NCBI RefSeq assembly: GCF_947489565.1
Contig: NZ_CANLEA010000001.1
Location: 434,001 to 498,000 of the forward strand
Length of the DNA: 64,000 nucleotides
Reading direction: 5' to 3'
DNA from: an uncultured Kordia sp.
GTDB taxonomy: Bacteria; Bacteroidota; Bacteroidia; Flavobacteriales; Flavobacteriaceae
Shown: positions 8,326-16,833 of the stretch, in pieces
Position numbering within the stretch: the stretch's first letter is position 1
Layout: every line of letters begins with the position of its first letter
The notes under the pieces: generated by a model
What the model saw: the letters and a program-made list of their open reading frames with translations, nothing else
The model's database searches: none
What the model was told of the DNA's origin: nothing
Program-made: the position numbers and the translations under genes

Positions 8326-9846
8326 TTATTCAGAGTAGAAACCTTCAATTTCTGGCTGACGGTACTTCCAAATTTTATGCAACACCTTAATTTCATACGG
8401 AAACTTGTACCAACCATATTTAAAGCGATATCCTGAAACTAATTTTAGCAACCATTTTTTATATCCTTTAATTCTAAAGTCAGATGCTGTTGGATAATAA
8501 CCATTCAGAACGGTTTCAAAATTTTGAATTTTATCAATCATATACGGTTTTAACCAAGGTGTAAGCGGATTTCTTCGTAAATCGAATTTTTCCCAACTTG
8601 GTTCAATCCATTCTTCTAATTTTTCAGGGAAAGAAAATCCTGCATCTACAATTTGTTGGTACAATTCTGAACCTTCAGTTGGCACAGGACTGTATAAATA
8701 AATGATAATTTCTGCGTGCGGATTGATACTTTTTATTTCTCGAATAAAGTTAATATCCCACAAAATTTGCTCGTATACTTTCTTTTCATCCGGTCCAGGC
8801 AAACCTAATACAAAAGATAATTCTGGAATAATGTCTACATCTTTCATGCGCTTCACAAAGTCCTTGATCATTTGTCCAGATTGTGTTCCACCTTTGTTCA
8901 TCTGTTTTAGTACTTCATCATTTCCAGTCTCAGCACCTAAAAACATCATGCGGCAACCTGCTTTTCGCATATAATGCAATTCTTCGTCAGAATATTTATT
9001 AATTGTATCAATACGCCCTTCGCCCCACCATTCGATATTATCGTCCATCACGAGTTTGGAAAATTCCATCACACGTTTACGCGATGTAAAAAAGTTATTG
9101 TCGTGAAACTCTACAGCATCAATATTGTATTTTTCTTTAAAATATTTTAAATCTTTATAAATAGTGCCTGCTGCTTTTGCTTTCCATTTTGCATTATAAA
9201 TTGGCACAACGGCACAGAAAGAACAGCTAAACGGACAACCCATACTTGAGTGATACGCAAAGGTTTTTTGTCCCATAAAGGTTTTTGCCAAATAACGCTC
9301 TAGCGGATAAAACGAGTTGAAATATTCATACGGATATGAAGGCAATGAATCCTGATCGAGCAAGGCTTCTTTGACTGTTTGCACAATTTTACCTTCGTCA
9401 TCTTTGAAGATTAAATTGCGAATCAGCATGAGTTTTTCATCACTTTTTCCTTCCAAAACATCTAATAATTTTGGAAACGTATTGTCGCCAGGTCCGTTGA
9501 TAATATAATCAACATAGCCTGAATTTAAACATACTTTATATTGGTTGGAGGCAAAATATCCGCCCCAAATATTAATAGCATCCGGATATAATTCTTTAAT
9601 CTTCTTTGCATACGGAATCGCTTGTTTTAATTGCGGTCCTGGCATTACAGTGAGACAAAAATACTTGAATTCGCCCGTAGCAAAATAGTCACTAATTTTT
9701 ACCCAAGGATCTTTTTCCATGTTTCCATCAATAAAAACATAGTCATACTTTCCATGAATCGCTGCGCCTACTTGAATAATGGTATTCGGTAAGCGATGCT
9801 TTGCATTGGCACTTCGAGGATTGAATATGATAATTTTATTTCCCAT
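8326..9846 (-). CDS. B12-binding-type radical SAM protein
   Basis: 506 residues. Residues 1-130 form a Rossmann-like N-terminal domain of the cobalamin-binding type (no clear DxHxxG, as in many relatives). The radical SAM core begins with the [4Fe-4S] motif C204-x3-C208-x2-C211 (MGCPFSCSFCAV) and continues with EFHDNNFF and FLGAETGNDEVLKQMNKG. The last 100 residues are a family-specific tail. Enzymes of this class commonly methylate unreactive carbons or rearrange lipids and natural products. Its neighbours are a SPASM-type radical SAM gene 32 bases upstream and a methyltransferase downstream. Confidence 0.88.
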   Translation of the reverse strand: MGNKIIIFNPRSANAKHRLPNTIIQVGAAIHGKYDYVFIDGNMEKDPWVKISDYFATGEFKYFCLTVMPGPQLKQAIPYAKKIKELYPDAINIWGGYFASNQYKVCLNSGYVDYIINGPGDNTFPKLLDVLEGKSDEKLMLIRNLIFKDDEGKIVQTVKEALLDQDSLPSYPYEYFNSFYPLERYLAKTFMGQKTFAYHSSMGCPFSCSFCAVVPIYNAKWKAKAAGTIYKDLKYFKEKYNIDAVEFHDNNFFTSRKRVMEFSKLVMDDNIEWWGEGRIDTINKYSDEELHYMRKAGCRMMFLGAETGNDEVLKQMNKGGTQSGQMIKDFVKRMKDVDIIPELSFVLGLPGPDEKKVYEQILWDINFIREIKSINPHAEIIIYLYSPVPTEGSELYQQIVDAGFSFPEKLEEWIEPSWEKFDLRRNPLTPWLKPYMIDKIQNFETVLNGYYPTASDFRIKGYKKWLLKLVSGYRFKYGWYKFPYEIKVLHKIWKYRQPEIEGFYSE

Positions 9847-9878
9847 GAATTAATTGTGTTCTAAGTATTATTTTGTTT

Positions 9879-10949
9879 CTAAAAAGCACTACAGCAGCGA
9901 GAGCATGCAGGTAGCAAACCACCATTTTTAGAAAGTGTAGATCGGAATTTTGCTAATACGCGTCCATTCCAGATTTGCTTTAAATTTTCGTCGTAAATAT
10001 TTCCTAATTCTAAATTATAACATCTTCCATGTGCAGGAATTACACTTCCATCAGATTTGATCATCACGTTTGTAAAAACATCATTACACATGCTGCCAAT
10101 CTGTACTTCTGGTTGATGATAATATTCGTTTAGCTTTTCTTTTGAAGCAATTTCAGGGGAAAAACTAATAGGAAATTTATAATTTTTAGATTTTATCGTA
10201 GCAATTTCATCCCAAAGCAAGTCTAAATCCAAATTGTCAACATTGACTTCATCAGTATTAGAAGCCGTTGCAGGATAAGAATTTGCCCAAACTTTATTAT
10301 GCGTATCGGCAATGTTTTGTTCTACAAAGTTTGAATGCATAAACCCAATTTGTTGCAATGGATAGTCTTTAAAGAAATCTAAAAATTCATTTAAATGTCC
10401 AATATTCCACTCCGTAATCACACAAAAAACACCAATCGTTGCATTTGGATTGATTGACAATACTTCTTCAATACCTTCTATGGCTTTTTGAAATGATTTT
10501 TTATGACCTCTAATTTCGTTATGAATGTCTTGCGGTCCATCAAGTGAAATGTATACGTTGCTATCTGCTACAATTTTTGCTTTGTGTTTTAAGGTAAGTG
10601 CGTTGGTTGTAATAGAAGATTCAACCCCTTTTTGTTTGGCATATTTTAAAGAAGCTTCTAAGTGCGGATATACTAAAGGTTCGGTAAACGCATACGCTAA
10701 TTTTGAACTAGGATAAAATTCTGCCATCTGATCAATAATTTTTTCAATCAATGGCAATGGCATATTTATCGGATGCGTACCTACTAAATTTTGCGCAAAA
10801 TTCGAATCCAAATTTTTAGTACCTACATCACACATTTTACAATGTAAATTGCATACATTATTGACACCTAAAATAATCCAATCTGGTGCAAACATGTATT
10901 TGTTTGGCAGTAATTTTTTATTGACTTTTTTTAAGGTGGCAACGCTCAT
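9879..10949 (-). CDS. Radical SAM protein with SPASM-like C-terminus
   Basis: 356 residues. The radical SAM motif is C33-x3-C37-x2-C40 (NVCNLHCKMCDVG). The C-terminal region has the arrangement of a SPASM/twitch domain for auxiliary iron-sulfur clusters: MCNDV, then DGSVIPAHGRC, LGNIYDENLKQIWNG, and a final CSRCC at 349-353. SPASM enzymes modify peptides or small molecules. No peptide precursor is adjacent; the next gene is a B12-type radical SAM enzyme, so a small-molecule or glycan/lipid step seems likelier. It is first in its operon, behind the promoter at 10981-11009. Confidence 0.87.
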   Translation of the reverse strand: MSVATLKKVNKKLLPNKYMFAPDWIILGVNNVCNLHCKMCDVGTKNLDSNFAQNLVGTHPINMPLPLIEKIIDQMAEFYPSSKLAYAFTEPLVYPHLEASLKYAKQKGVESSITTNALTLKHKAKIVADSNVYISLDGPQDIHNEIRGHKKSFQKAIEGIEEVLSINPNATIGVFCVITEWNIGHLNEFLDFFKDYPLQQIGFMHSNFVEQNIADTHNKVWANSYPATASNTDEVNVDNLDLDLLWDEIATIKSKNYKFPISFSPEIASKEKLNEYYHQPEVQIGSMCNDVFTNVMIKSDGSVIPAHGRCYNLELGNIYDENLKQIWNGRVLAKFRSTLSKNGGLLPACSRCCSAF

Positions 10950-10980
10950 GGGCTTCTTTTTCTACAATTGTGTAAATCTA

Positions 10981-11009
10981 CAAATCTAAACGGAAAATAT
11001 ATGGTCAAA
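10981..11009 (-). promoter_or_regulatory. Promoter of the radical SAM/acyltransferase operon
   Basis: On the minus strand TTTG (11006-11009) is followed after 17 bases by TAGATTTG (10981-10988), a near-ideal Bacteroidota promoter. Transcription should begin near 10976, about 27 bases upstream of the start codon at 10949. A second -7-like TAAATTTG overlaps at 11006-11013 but has no good -33 partner. Confidence 0.6.
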
Positions 11010-11176
11010 TTTACACTTTAAATTGAAAAAAGGCGACATCTATTTAAAGTGAATCTAAATTGTATGACTTTGTTGAAGTTTTATATCCGTTTATGAAACA
11101 ACTATTTCGTAAGATCTATTTTATCTTGACAAATTTGATATCTGGAAAAGTGTTTTAGTATTGTGTATACTCACGT

Positions 11177-11539
11177 TTATGAACGTAGTATTTTTTCCAT
11201 TTTACGACCTCTTGCTAATTCTTCTATCAATTTGTCTAAATAGCGTGCTTGTCGTGTGAGTTCATTATCAATTTCTTCAATTCGATACCCACAAATTACA
11301 CCTTTAATCATGTGTGCATTTGGATGTAATGTTGCTTGTTCAAAGAAATCTTTAAATGTGGCTTCGTTATTTATAAACTCATGTAGTTTGGCTTCGTCAA
11401 AACCTGTGAGCCATGTCATTACTTGATGTAATTCTGCGATGGTTCTGCCTTTTTTCTCCACTTTGGTTACGTAATGTGGATATACAGAACTAAACTTCAT
11501 ATTGGCGACTCTTGCGTTATGTTCGGCAGTTACTTTCAT
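11177..11539 (-). CDS. DUF2200 family protein
   Basis: 120 residues matching the DUF2200 family over its whole length: VANMKFSSVYPHYVTKVEKKGRT, HQVMTWLTGFD, HPNAHMIKGVICGYRIEEI and IDNELTRQARYLDKLIEELARGRKMEKIL. The family is small, cytoplasmic and of unknown biochemical role. There is no operon partner: the gap to the radical SAM operon is over 200 bases and to the next upstream gene about 70. Length and motifs are complete, so the gene is intact. Confidence 0.85.
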   Translation of the reverse strand: MKVTAEHNARVANMKFSSVYPHYVTKVEKKGRTIAELHQVMTWLTGFDEAKLHEFINNEATFKDFFEQATLHPNAHMIKGVICGYRIEEIDNELTRQARYLDKLIEELARGRKMEKILRS

Positions 11540-11610
11540 GTTTTTGTTGTTTAGGTGTAGTATAAAACTACAACAATCTTCTTCAATCTCAAAACAAGTC
11601 TGATGAACAG

Positions 11611-12492
11611 TTATTTATCCTTGTTTTTTTGTTTGAAGTAGTAAGGTTTCCAAATTAAATTCCCAAAAATTATTCGAAGCTTGTCTTTAAAGTTTTTACA
11701 TTTTTTGACATCATTCCAAATATGTTTGTATTCAATAAAATTGATTGTAAGAGGATTATTGGTATGAATGTTTTGAGTTAATCCATAGATAACTTTTTCT
11801 TCTTCTTTTTGATAAGTCCCAAAAAGATGATCCCAAATCATGGTAATACCTCCATAGTTTTTATCCAAATATTTTTTGTTGGAACCATGATGCACACGAT
11901 GTACTGAAGGTGTATTAAAAATTAAATCTAACCAACCTAATTTCCCTATTCTTTCTGTGTGAATCCACGTTTGAAACTGCGCGACTAAAGTCAGTCCTAT
12001 AAGCGCTTGAAATGGAGTAAAACCAATAAGAATCATTGGAATTAGAAAAATCCATTCAATCATAGGTTCTACAATGCTCAATCGCATAGAAACAGTTAAG
12101 TTATAATCTTCAGATGAATGATGAACGCTGTGATTTCCCCAAAGTATTCGGTGTTCATGTTCAATGCGATGCATCCAGTAATATGTGAAATCGGCGGCTA
12201 TTACAGCTAATATCCAAGACCACCAATGAATAGGAATATTTAACGGAGTAAGGTAATGAAACGGCATGATTGCAATAATTCCGATAGAACCTACAATGGT
12301 TTTTTCTAATACCTGATTCATCAAGAAAATTGCAAAATTTGCTAAGGAATCTTTCCAGCGTCTTTTTTTTGAAGAACATACATCAATGATAACTTCAAGT
12401 ATAACTATGGCAATATTAAAAATGAAAAAGTAACCAACATATGCTATAATTGGAGATGTTTCAAGATATAAAATCAAACTTTCAAAAGTCAT
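11611..12492 (-). CDS. Sterol desaturase/fatty acid hydroxylase superfamily protein
   Basis: 293 residues, several membrane segments, and the histidine boxes that hold the di-iron centre: HRIEHEH (108-114), HSVHHSS (121-127) and HRVHHGS (about 196-202). The superfamily uses oxygen to hydroxylate or desaturate lipids and carotenoids in the membrane. In marine flavobacteria relatives act on fatty acids, carotenoids or ornithine lipids, and sequence alone does not say which. It is a single gene with no obvious partner, though it lies between two surface-lipid or glycan regions. Confidence 0.87.
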   Translation of the reverse strand: MTFESLILYLETSPIIAYVGYFFIFNIAIVILEVIIDVCSSKKRRWKDSLANFAIFLMNQVLEKTIVGSIGIIAIMPFHYLTPLNIPIHWWSWILAVIAADFTYYWMHRIEHEHRILWGNHSVHHSSEDYNLTVSMRLSIVEPMIEWIFLIPMILIGFTPFQALIGLTLVAQFQTWIHTERIGKLGWLDLIFNTPSVHRVHHGSNKKYLDKNYGGITMIWDHLFGTYQKEEEKVIYGLTQNIHTNNPLTINFIEYKHIWNDVKKCKNFKDKLRIIFGNLIWKPYYFKQKNKDK

Positions 12493-12560
12493 GTTTCTTT
12501 GTGTTTATGCTGCAAAAATCTACAGTATTACAAACAATGACTTGTTCTTTTTGGACAATA

Positions 12561-13478
12561 TTAAGCTATCGGAATATAAATTTCTGTGATGAGATTTTCA
12601 GAAGAATCATGAGTTTCATCATTCAGATAAAACTCAAGCACAGGTGCATCACTCATTTCTAATTGAATTTCTGTCATCCAATTTGCATATATTTTACCAT
12701 ACGTATCCATGCATGATTCGTGAGTGCCTTTGTGTGAAAATTTGGCATATTTTCTACTTTTGATAATCTTTTTTACGAAAAAACCATTAGGTTCAAATTG
12801 AGAATCATCTTCTAAAACAATGGCGCTGGTATACCTACATTTAATGTGTTCTGTAATTTCATCATCGTCTAAAATTTCGGCAAAATGAATGGTCGTATCA
12901 TCAAGTAGTCTTTTTTTAGAAGCATACCAAATCAATTGTTTCCATGTCTTATCAATACTCTTCAAATCTTCATAAGATCCTTTATACTCCAATCCTAAAA
13001 TTGTCATGTCAGGTAAAGTTTCAATCTCAAAAGACACGTCAAAATAGTTCGTGTTTTTTGTGTCTTCAGGAACAACCGGATCATGATGCTGAATGTGTTT
13101 ATTACGTTCTCTAAATTTAGAAGGAGAACAGTTGAACTTTTTCTTAAAAGCTTTGCTAAAAACAGCAACATCTGCATAACCAACCTCGTATGCTATTTCA
13201 GAAATATTTTCATGCGTATATTTTAAATATTGAGCAGCTTTCTCTAATCGAATGCGTTTTATATATTTCCCAATGGTTTCATGGTTAATAGCTTCAAAGA
13301 TTCGATTGATATTGCGATAGGAATAGTTACAAGCTGCTTCTATTTTAGGAATATTAATAGTTTCTTTAAATTCCTCATCTATATATGTAAGCAATTTTTT
13401 ATATCGATACAGCTGTGTCTCGTTATTCACAATTTTTACGTTAAGAAGTATGAAAATAGTGTCTTTTAATATTGACAT
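12561..13478 (-). CDS. AraC family regulator with GyrI-like effector domain
   Basis: 305 residues. Residues about 10-105 are an AraC-type double helix-turn-helix (ISEIAYEVGYADVAVFSKAFKKKFNCSPSKFR), here at the N-terminus. Residues about 125-305 form a GyrI/BmrR-like effector-binding domain (TLPDMTILGLEYKGSYEDL near its start, VLEFYLNDETHDSSENLITEIYIPI at the end). This Rob/SoxS-like order indicates a ligand-responsive transcription factor, often tied to drug or lipid stress. It lies next to, and may control, the hydroxylase gene 68 bases downstream on the same strand. Confidence 0.88.
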   Translation of the reverse strand: MSILKDTIFILLNVKIVNNETQLYRYKKLLTYIDEEFKETINIPKIEAACNYSYRNINRIFEAINHETIGKYIKRIRLEKAAQYLKYTHENISEIAYEVGYADVAVFSKAFKKKFNCSPSKFRERNKHIQHHDPVVPEDTKNTNYFDVSFEIETLPDMTILGLEYKGSYEDLKSIDKTWKQLIWYASKKRLLDDTTIHFAEILDDDEITEHIKCRYTSAIVLEDDSQFEPNGFFVKKIIKSRKYAKFSHKGTHESCMDTYGKIYANWMTEIQLEMSDAPVLEFYLNDETHDSSENLITEIYIPIA

Positions 13479-13602
13479 TTATGTCAGGAAGAAAGATACT
13501 GAAAAAGCAAAACTTTTAGCGTTAGATATAGATAATTATTAAAAAATGGCAGCAGATACTTCATTTTTTCTTTTTTGATAAAGATTGTTTTCTAAGAGAC
13601 TG

Positions 13603-13610
13603 TATATTTG
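13603..13610 (+). promoter_or_regulatory. Possible -7 element TATATTTG
   Basis: TATATTTG fits the TAnnTTTG -7 consensus and sits directly upstream of the third SGNH gene. No good TTTG lies about 19 bases upstream (ATTG at 13584-13587 is closest). If it is used, transcription would begin near 13615, which would favour the internal TTG at 13643 as translation start rather than the TTG at 13613. Confidence 0.35.
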
Positions 13611-13612
13611 TT

Positions 13613-14764
13613 TTGAACACACCAATCACCAAAAGAACTATTTTGTTAAAAAAGCGCGTTTTCAAGTCTTTAAAAAATCTGATTATTATTTTCGGAATTA
13701 CCTTTGTATTGCTTGAAATTGTCCTTGCCATCTATATTCGTGCGGCAGAAATTAAGATTGAGCTGCCAACATATACATTCCAAAATACACATAATTTTTG
13801 GTATGATTTGGATGAAAATTTTGGAACGCTGCATTTGCCCAATGATGTATATAGACAAAAAAAGTATTGCTTTGATGTTGTATATGAAACCAATTCTCAA
13901 GGTTTTCGAGATGAAGAACGCGAATTCAATAGCTCAACTCACAGAGTGGTCGCTTTGGGAGATTCATTCACGGAAGGAATAGGCGTGAATATGGCGGATC
14001 GCTTGACAAATCTGCTGGAAAGCAACACAAAAACTCCACATTTAAATTTTGGCTTGGCAGGAAATTTTGGGCCTACGCAATATTGGATGTTGTATAAAAC
14101 ACACGCTATTAAGTATACACACGATGCTGTTTTGGTGAGCATTTTGCCGTCTAATGATTTTATAGACGACGATTATGAAATTGCTTTAAAAGTTGGTGGC
14201 GATCGCTATCGTCCGTTTCTAAAAGGAAACTATCCAGACTATGAAGTGGTGTATCATACCCAAAACATAGAAGATTCGAGAGCACGACCTCGAAACCCAC
14301 ATTTTATTCACAAACTATTGAAGAATTTTACGCATTCGTACAATATGTATTACTATTTGCGTTCCCGAAAAAAAATAAGCGAAATTCCTAAAGGTCAATT
14401 GTTGGAAGCATCAAAAGTACCGAGTTATTTTAACTTTTCTCCAGCACAATTTGATCGTTTGCACTACACCATAAAAGTAATTAAAGAATTGGCAGGAAAT
14501 CGTCCTGTAATGGTGTATAGCATTCCAATTGAAAAGGAAATCAAAGCCTATCGAAAGCATAAAAAGAATCCGCTAGGAAAACAATTAAAAGCAGTTTGCG
14601 ATAGTTTGAATGTCGAATATTTAGACTTATTGCCAAAAACGAATGACTTTACCGAAGACGAATATAAAGCGTTGTTTTTACCGTGTGACGGACATTGGAG
14701 TGAAGCCGGAAATGATTTTGCAAAACAAGAAATAACATCGTTTTTTAGTTATTATCAGCAGTAA
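13613..14764 (+). CDS. Membrane-anchored SGNH/GDSL hydrolase family protein
   Basis: Up to 383 residues with one N-terminal membrane segment (about 21-42) and an SGNH domain: LGDSFTEGIGV (nucleophile block), NFGLAGNFGP (block II), SILPSNDFID (Asn block) and DGHWSEAGNDF (Asp/His block). There is no ATG near the start; the frame opens with TTG at 13613, and another TTG at 13643 would give a cleaner basic N-terminus. It heads a plus-strand run with a Cys-cluster protein one base downstream and a GT-C glycosyltransferase, suggesting a role in modifying a surface glycan. Confidence 0.78.
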   Translation: MNTPITKRTILLKKRVFKSLKNLIIIFGITFVLLEIVLAIYIRAAEIKIELPTYTFQNTHNFWYDLDENFGTLHLPNDVYRQKKYCFDVVYETNSQGFRDEEREFNSSTHRVVALGDSFTEGIGVNMADRLTNLLESNTKTPHLNFGLAGNFGPTQYWMLYKTHAIKYTHDAVLVSILPSNDFIDDDYEIALKVGGDRYRPFLKGNYPDYEVVYHTQNIEDSRARPRNPHFIHKLLKNFTHSYNMYYYLRSRKKISEIPKGQLLEASKVPSYFNFSPAQFDRLHYTIKVIKELAGNRPVMVYSIPIEKEIKAYRKHKKNPLGKQLKAVCDSLNVEYLDLLPKTNDFTEDEYKALFLPCDGHWSEAGNDFAKQEITSFFSYYQQ

Positions 14765-14765
14765 T

Positions 14766-15200
14766 ATGACACAAGAAAATCTAGATACAATTTACATAGA
14801 ATTGCTGGTGGAAGCCTGTCAAATGAGTGCTGATAATATTTGGATGCAAGGAAGTTTAGAAATTCGTATCAGTACAGAAAAACCGTATGAAGAAAGTGAT
14901 ATTGTCATGGCCGATTTACTGTTGGAAAGTATGGAAAAGGAAGGCACTTATTTTATTTTTTCTTGCTGTTGCGGAATGCCCGATTGTAGTGGTTGGAATC
15001 AAGGAATAGAAGTGAAGCATGAAGAAAATATCATTGTTTGGAATGTGTTAGATCATAACAAAACATTTCGATTTGATCGCAAACGAATGGAATCAGATAT
15101 TGCAGAAGCCATTCAAGAAGCCAAAAATTACAAAGCCTATTTTGCCAAGAAAGAAATCGAATATGTTGGTTTTGGATATAATTTGAATCCGGATGCATAG
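14766..15200 (+). CDS. Conserved hypothetical protein with a cysteine cluster
   Basis: 144 residues, no signal peptide or membrane segment, acidic. A central FSCCCGMPDCSGW puts four cysteines in nine residues, a likely metal site. The rest is predicted mixed alpha/beta with a helical C-terminal third. I do not recognise the family. The ATG lies one base after the SGNH stop, and the stop overlaps the start of the glycosyltransferase, so it is translationally coupled to both and probably works with them. Confidence 0.7.
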   Translation: MTQENLDTIYIELLVEACQMSADNIWMQGSLEIRISTEKPYEESDIVMADLLLESMEKEGTYFIFSCCCGMPDCSGWNQGIEVKHEENIIVWNVLDHNKTFRFDRKRMESDIAEAIQEAKNYKAYFAKKEIEYVGFGYNLNPDA

Positions 15201-16782
15201 TTTTTTCAAAAAATACCAAGACTATATCGGACTATTGTTGTTGTGGTTGTTGATTATTGTTATCATCAATCCGATGGGCGATTTTCCCTTGAATGACGAT
15301 TGGTGTTACGGGAAATCAGTCAAAACTTTATACGAAGATGGATATTTGAAATTGTACAATTGGGGAGAAATGACCTTGGTTGGACAAGTATATTGGGGTT
15401 ACTTTTTTACAGAAATCTTTGGGTTTTCTTTTACCGTATTGCGTTGGTCAACCTTAGTATTAGGATTTGCCACTATTATTGGAATTTACGAACTTTTTAA
15501 ATTGGCAAACCTTTCGCGTTGGGCACAACTGGTTGGTGTTTTCTTATGTATAGTAAATCCGATCTTTTTGTCGCTATCGTTTTCCTTCATGACGGATATT
15601 CCTTTTATGTGTGTGACGATTTGGGCATTTTATTTCTTCGCAAAAGCGCTCAAAACAGACAGATGGCAACCTATTATTTGGGCAATTCTCTTTTGTTATT
15701 TAGCTTTTCTAATTCGTCAATTGGCATGGGTTTTTCCACTCGTGTGGATGATTACATGTATATTAGTGAAGCCGCGAAACTGGAAGAATCTACTGAAAGC
15801 AATAACGCCATTATTGGCTGTAATTTTGTTTTCGTTGGTGTTTACCTACATCATGGAATCGAATGATTTGTTGCAGGAACGTTACAATACAAAATTCGGA
15901 TTGCTTGTAGAAAACATAAAAGGTCTTCGAAAAGGACTGCTGATTATAATTTTCTCCTTTTTCTTTGAAAGCTTGGCGTATCTTGGATTTTTACTATTGC
16001 CGATTCATATCTTTTATATCAATCGATATACGTTTAAAGGATACAAAATTTGGGCGCTATTGTGGACCGTTGGAATTACTGCATATTTGATGAAACTCGG
16101 AAAAGTATTGCCAAGTTTAGATAATATCTGGATCGATTTCGGTGTTGGACCAACTACTTTGTACGATCATGCAGGAAACTTTACCCAAAGTCCCGATCCG
16201 ACCGCGCCACATTGGTTTTGGCAAACTGTAACTTGTATCGGAATCTTTTCAAGTGTTGCGTTGATTTTTCACATTCGTACCATGGTGATTTCCGTGTTTA
16301 AAAAGCAAAAAGTAGATTCGCTCGTTGTATTATCGTTTGTGTTCTTCTTAGTGTATTTAACGCCATTCTTAATTGTTGGCGTGTATGATAGATATCTATT
16401 GCCGTTGTTCCCAATTGCTATTGTCTTTTTAGGAGTGAATTCACCAAAAGTTCCAAAAAAAATATTTCAATATAGCACTTACGGATTCTTAGGATTATTG
16501 ACTTGGTTTTCAGTATCCGCAGTACATGACCATTTGTCTTGGAATCGCGTTCGTTGGGAAGTTTTAAACGAACTCACCGAAACCATTCCCAAAAATCAAA
16601 TACAAGGCGGCGTAGAATATGTAACGTGGAATTTCTTTTCGGAAGAAAAAGAAAAATGGTGGGAAGCTGTGACACCGAAGTATACCTTGGTTTTTAAACC
16701 GAATAAAGATCAAAAAGTAGTTGAAAAATATACATATTCACGTTGGTTGCCAGGAAAAGGTGAGATGTATTTGGTGGAGTGA
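15193..16782 (+). CDS. GT-C type (ArnT/PMT-like) membrane glycosyltransferase
   Basis: 529 residues with about ten to eleven membrane segments. The first extracytoplasmic loop carries DFPLNDDWCYG (acidic pair D35-D36), the catalytic acid position of GT-C enzymes of the ArnT/PMT/GT39 group, which use polyprenyl-phosphate sugars. The C-terminal part after the last membrane segment (about 460-529) is a small soluble domain. Its start overlaps the previous gene by eight bases. It probably transfers a lipid-linked sugar to a lipid, glycan or protein outside the membrane; donor and acceptor unknown. Confidence 0.8.
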   Translation: MHSFFKKYQDYIGLLLLWLLIIVIINPMGDFPLNDDWCYGKSVKTLYEDGYLKLYNWGEMTLVGQVYWGYFFTEIFGFSFTVLRWSTLVLGFATIIGIYELFKLANLSRWAQLVGVFLCIVNPIFLSLSFSFMTDIPFMCVTIWAFYFFAKALKTDRWQPIIWAILFCYLAFLIRQLAWVFPLVWMITCILVKPRNWKNLLKAITPLLAVILFSLVFTYIMESNDLLQERYNTKFGLLVENIKGLRKGLLIIIFSFFFESLAYLGFLLLPIHIFYINRYTFKGYKIWALLWTVGITAYLMKLGKVLPSLDNIWIDFGVGPTTLYDHAGNFTQSPDPTAPHWFWQTVTCIGIFSSVALIFHIRTMVISVFKKQKVDSLVVLSFVFFLVYLTPFLIVGVYDRYLLPLFPIAIVFLGVNSPKVPKKIFQYSTYGFLGLLTWFSVSAVHDHLSWNRVRWEVLNELTETIPKNQIQGGVEYVTWNFFSEEKEKWWEAVTPKYTLVFKPNKDQKVVEKYTYSRWLPGKGEMYLVE

Positions 16783-16833
16783 GTAGGGTGTTTTACTATT
16801 TTTATATACTATAATTTATTTTCTACCATTATT

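Noticed and set aside
9879-10949. SPASM radical SAM enzyme as the maturase of the GG peptides
   Set aside because: It lies 47 kb from the peptide genes inside a glycan/lipid-type operon, and three of four peptide cores have no Cys; there is no sequence link.
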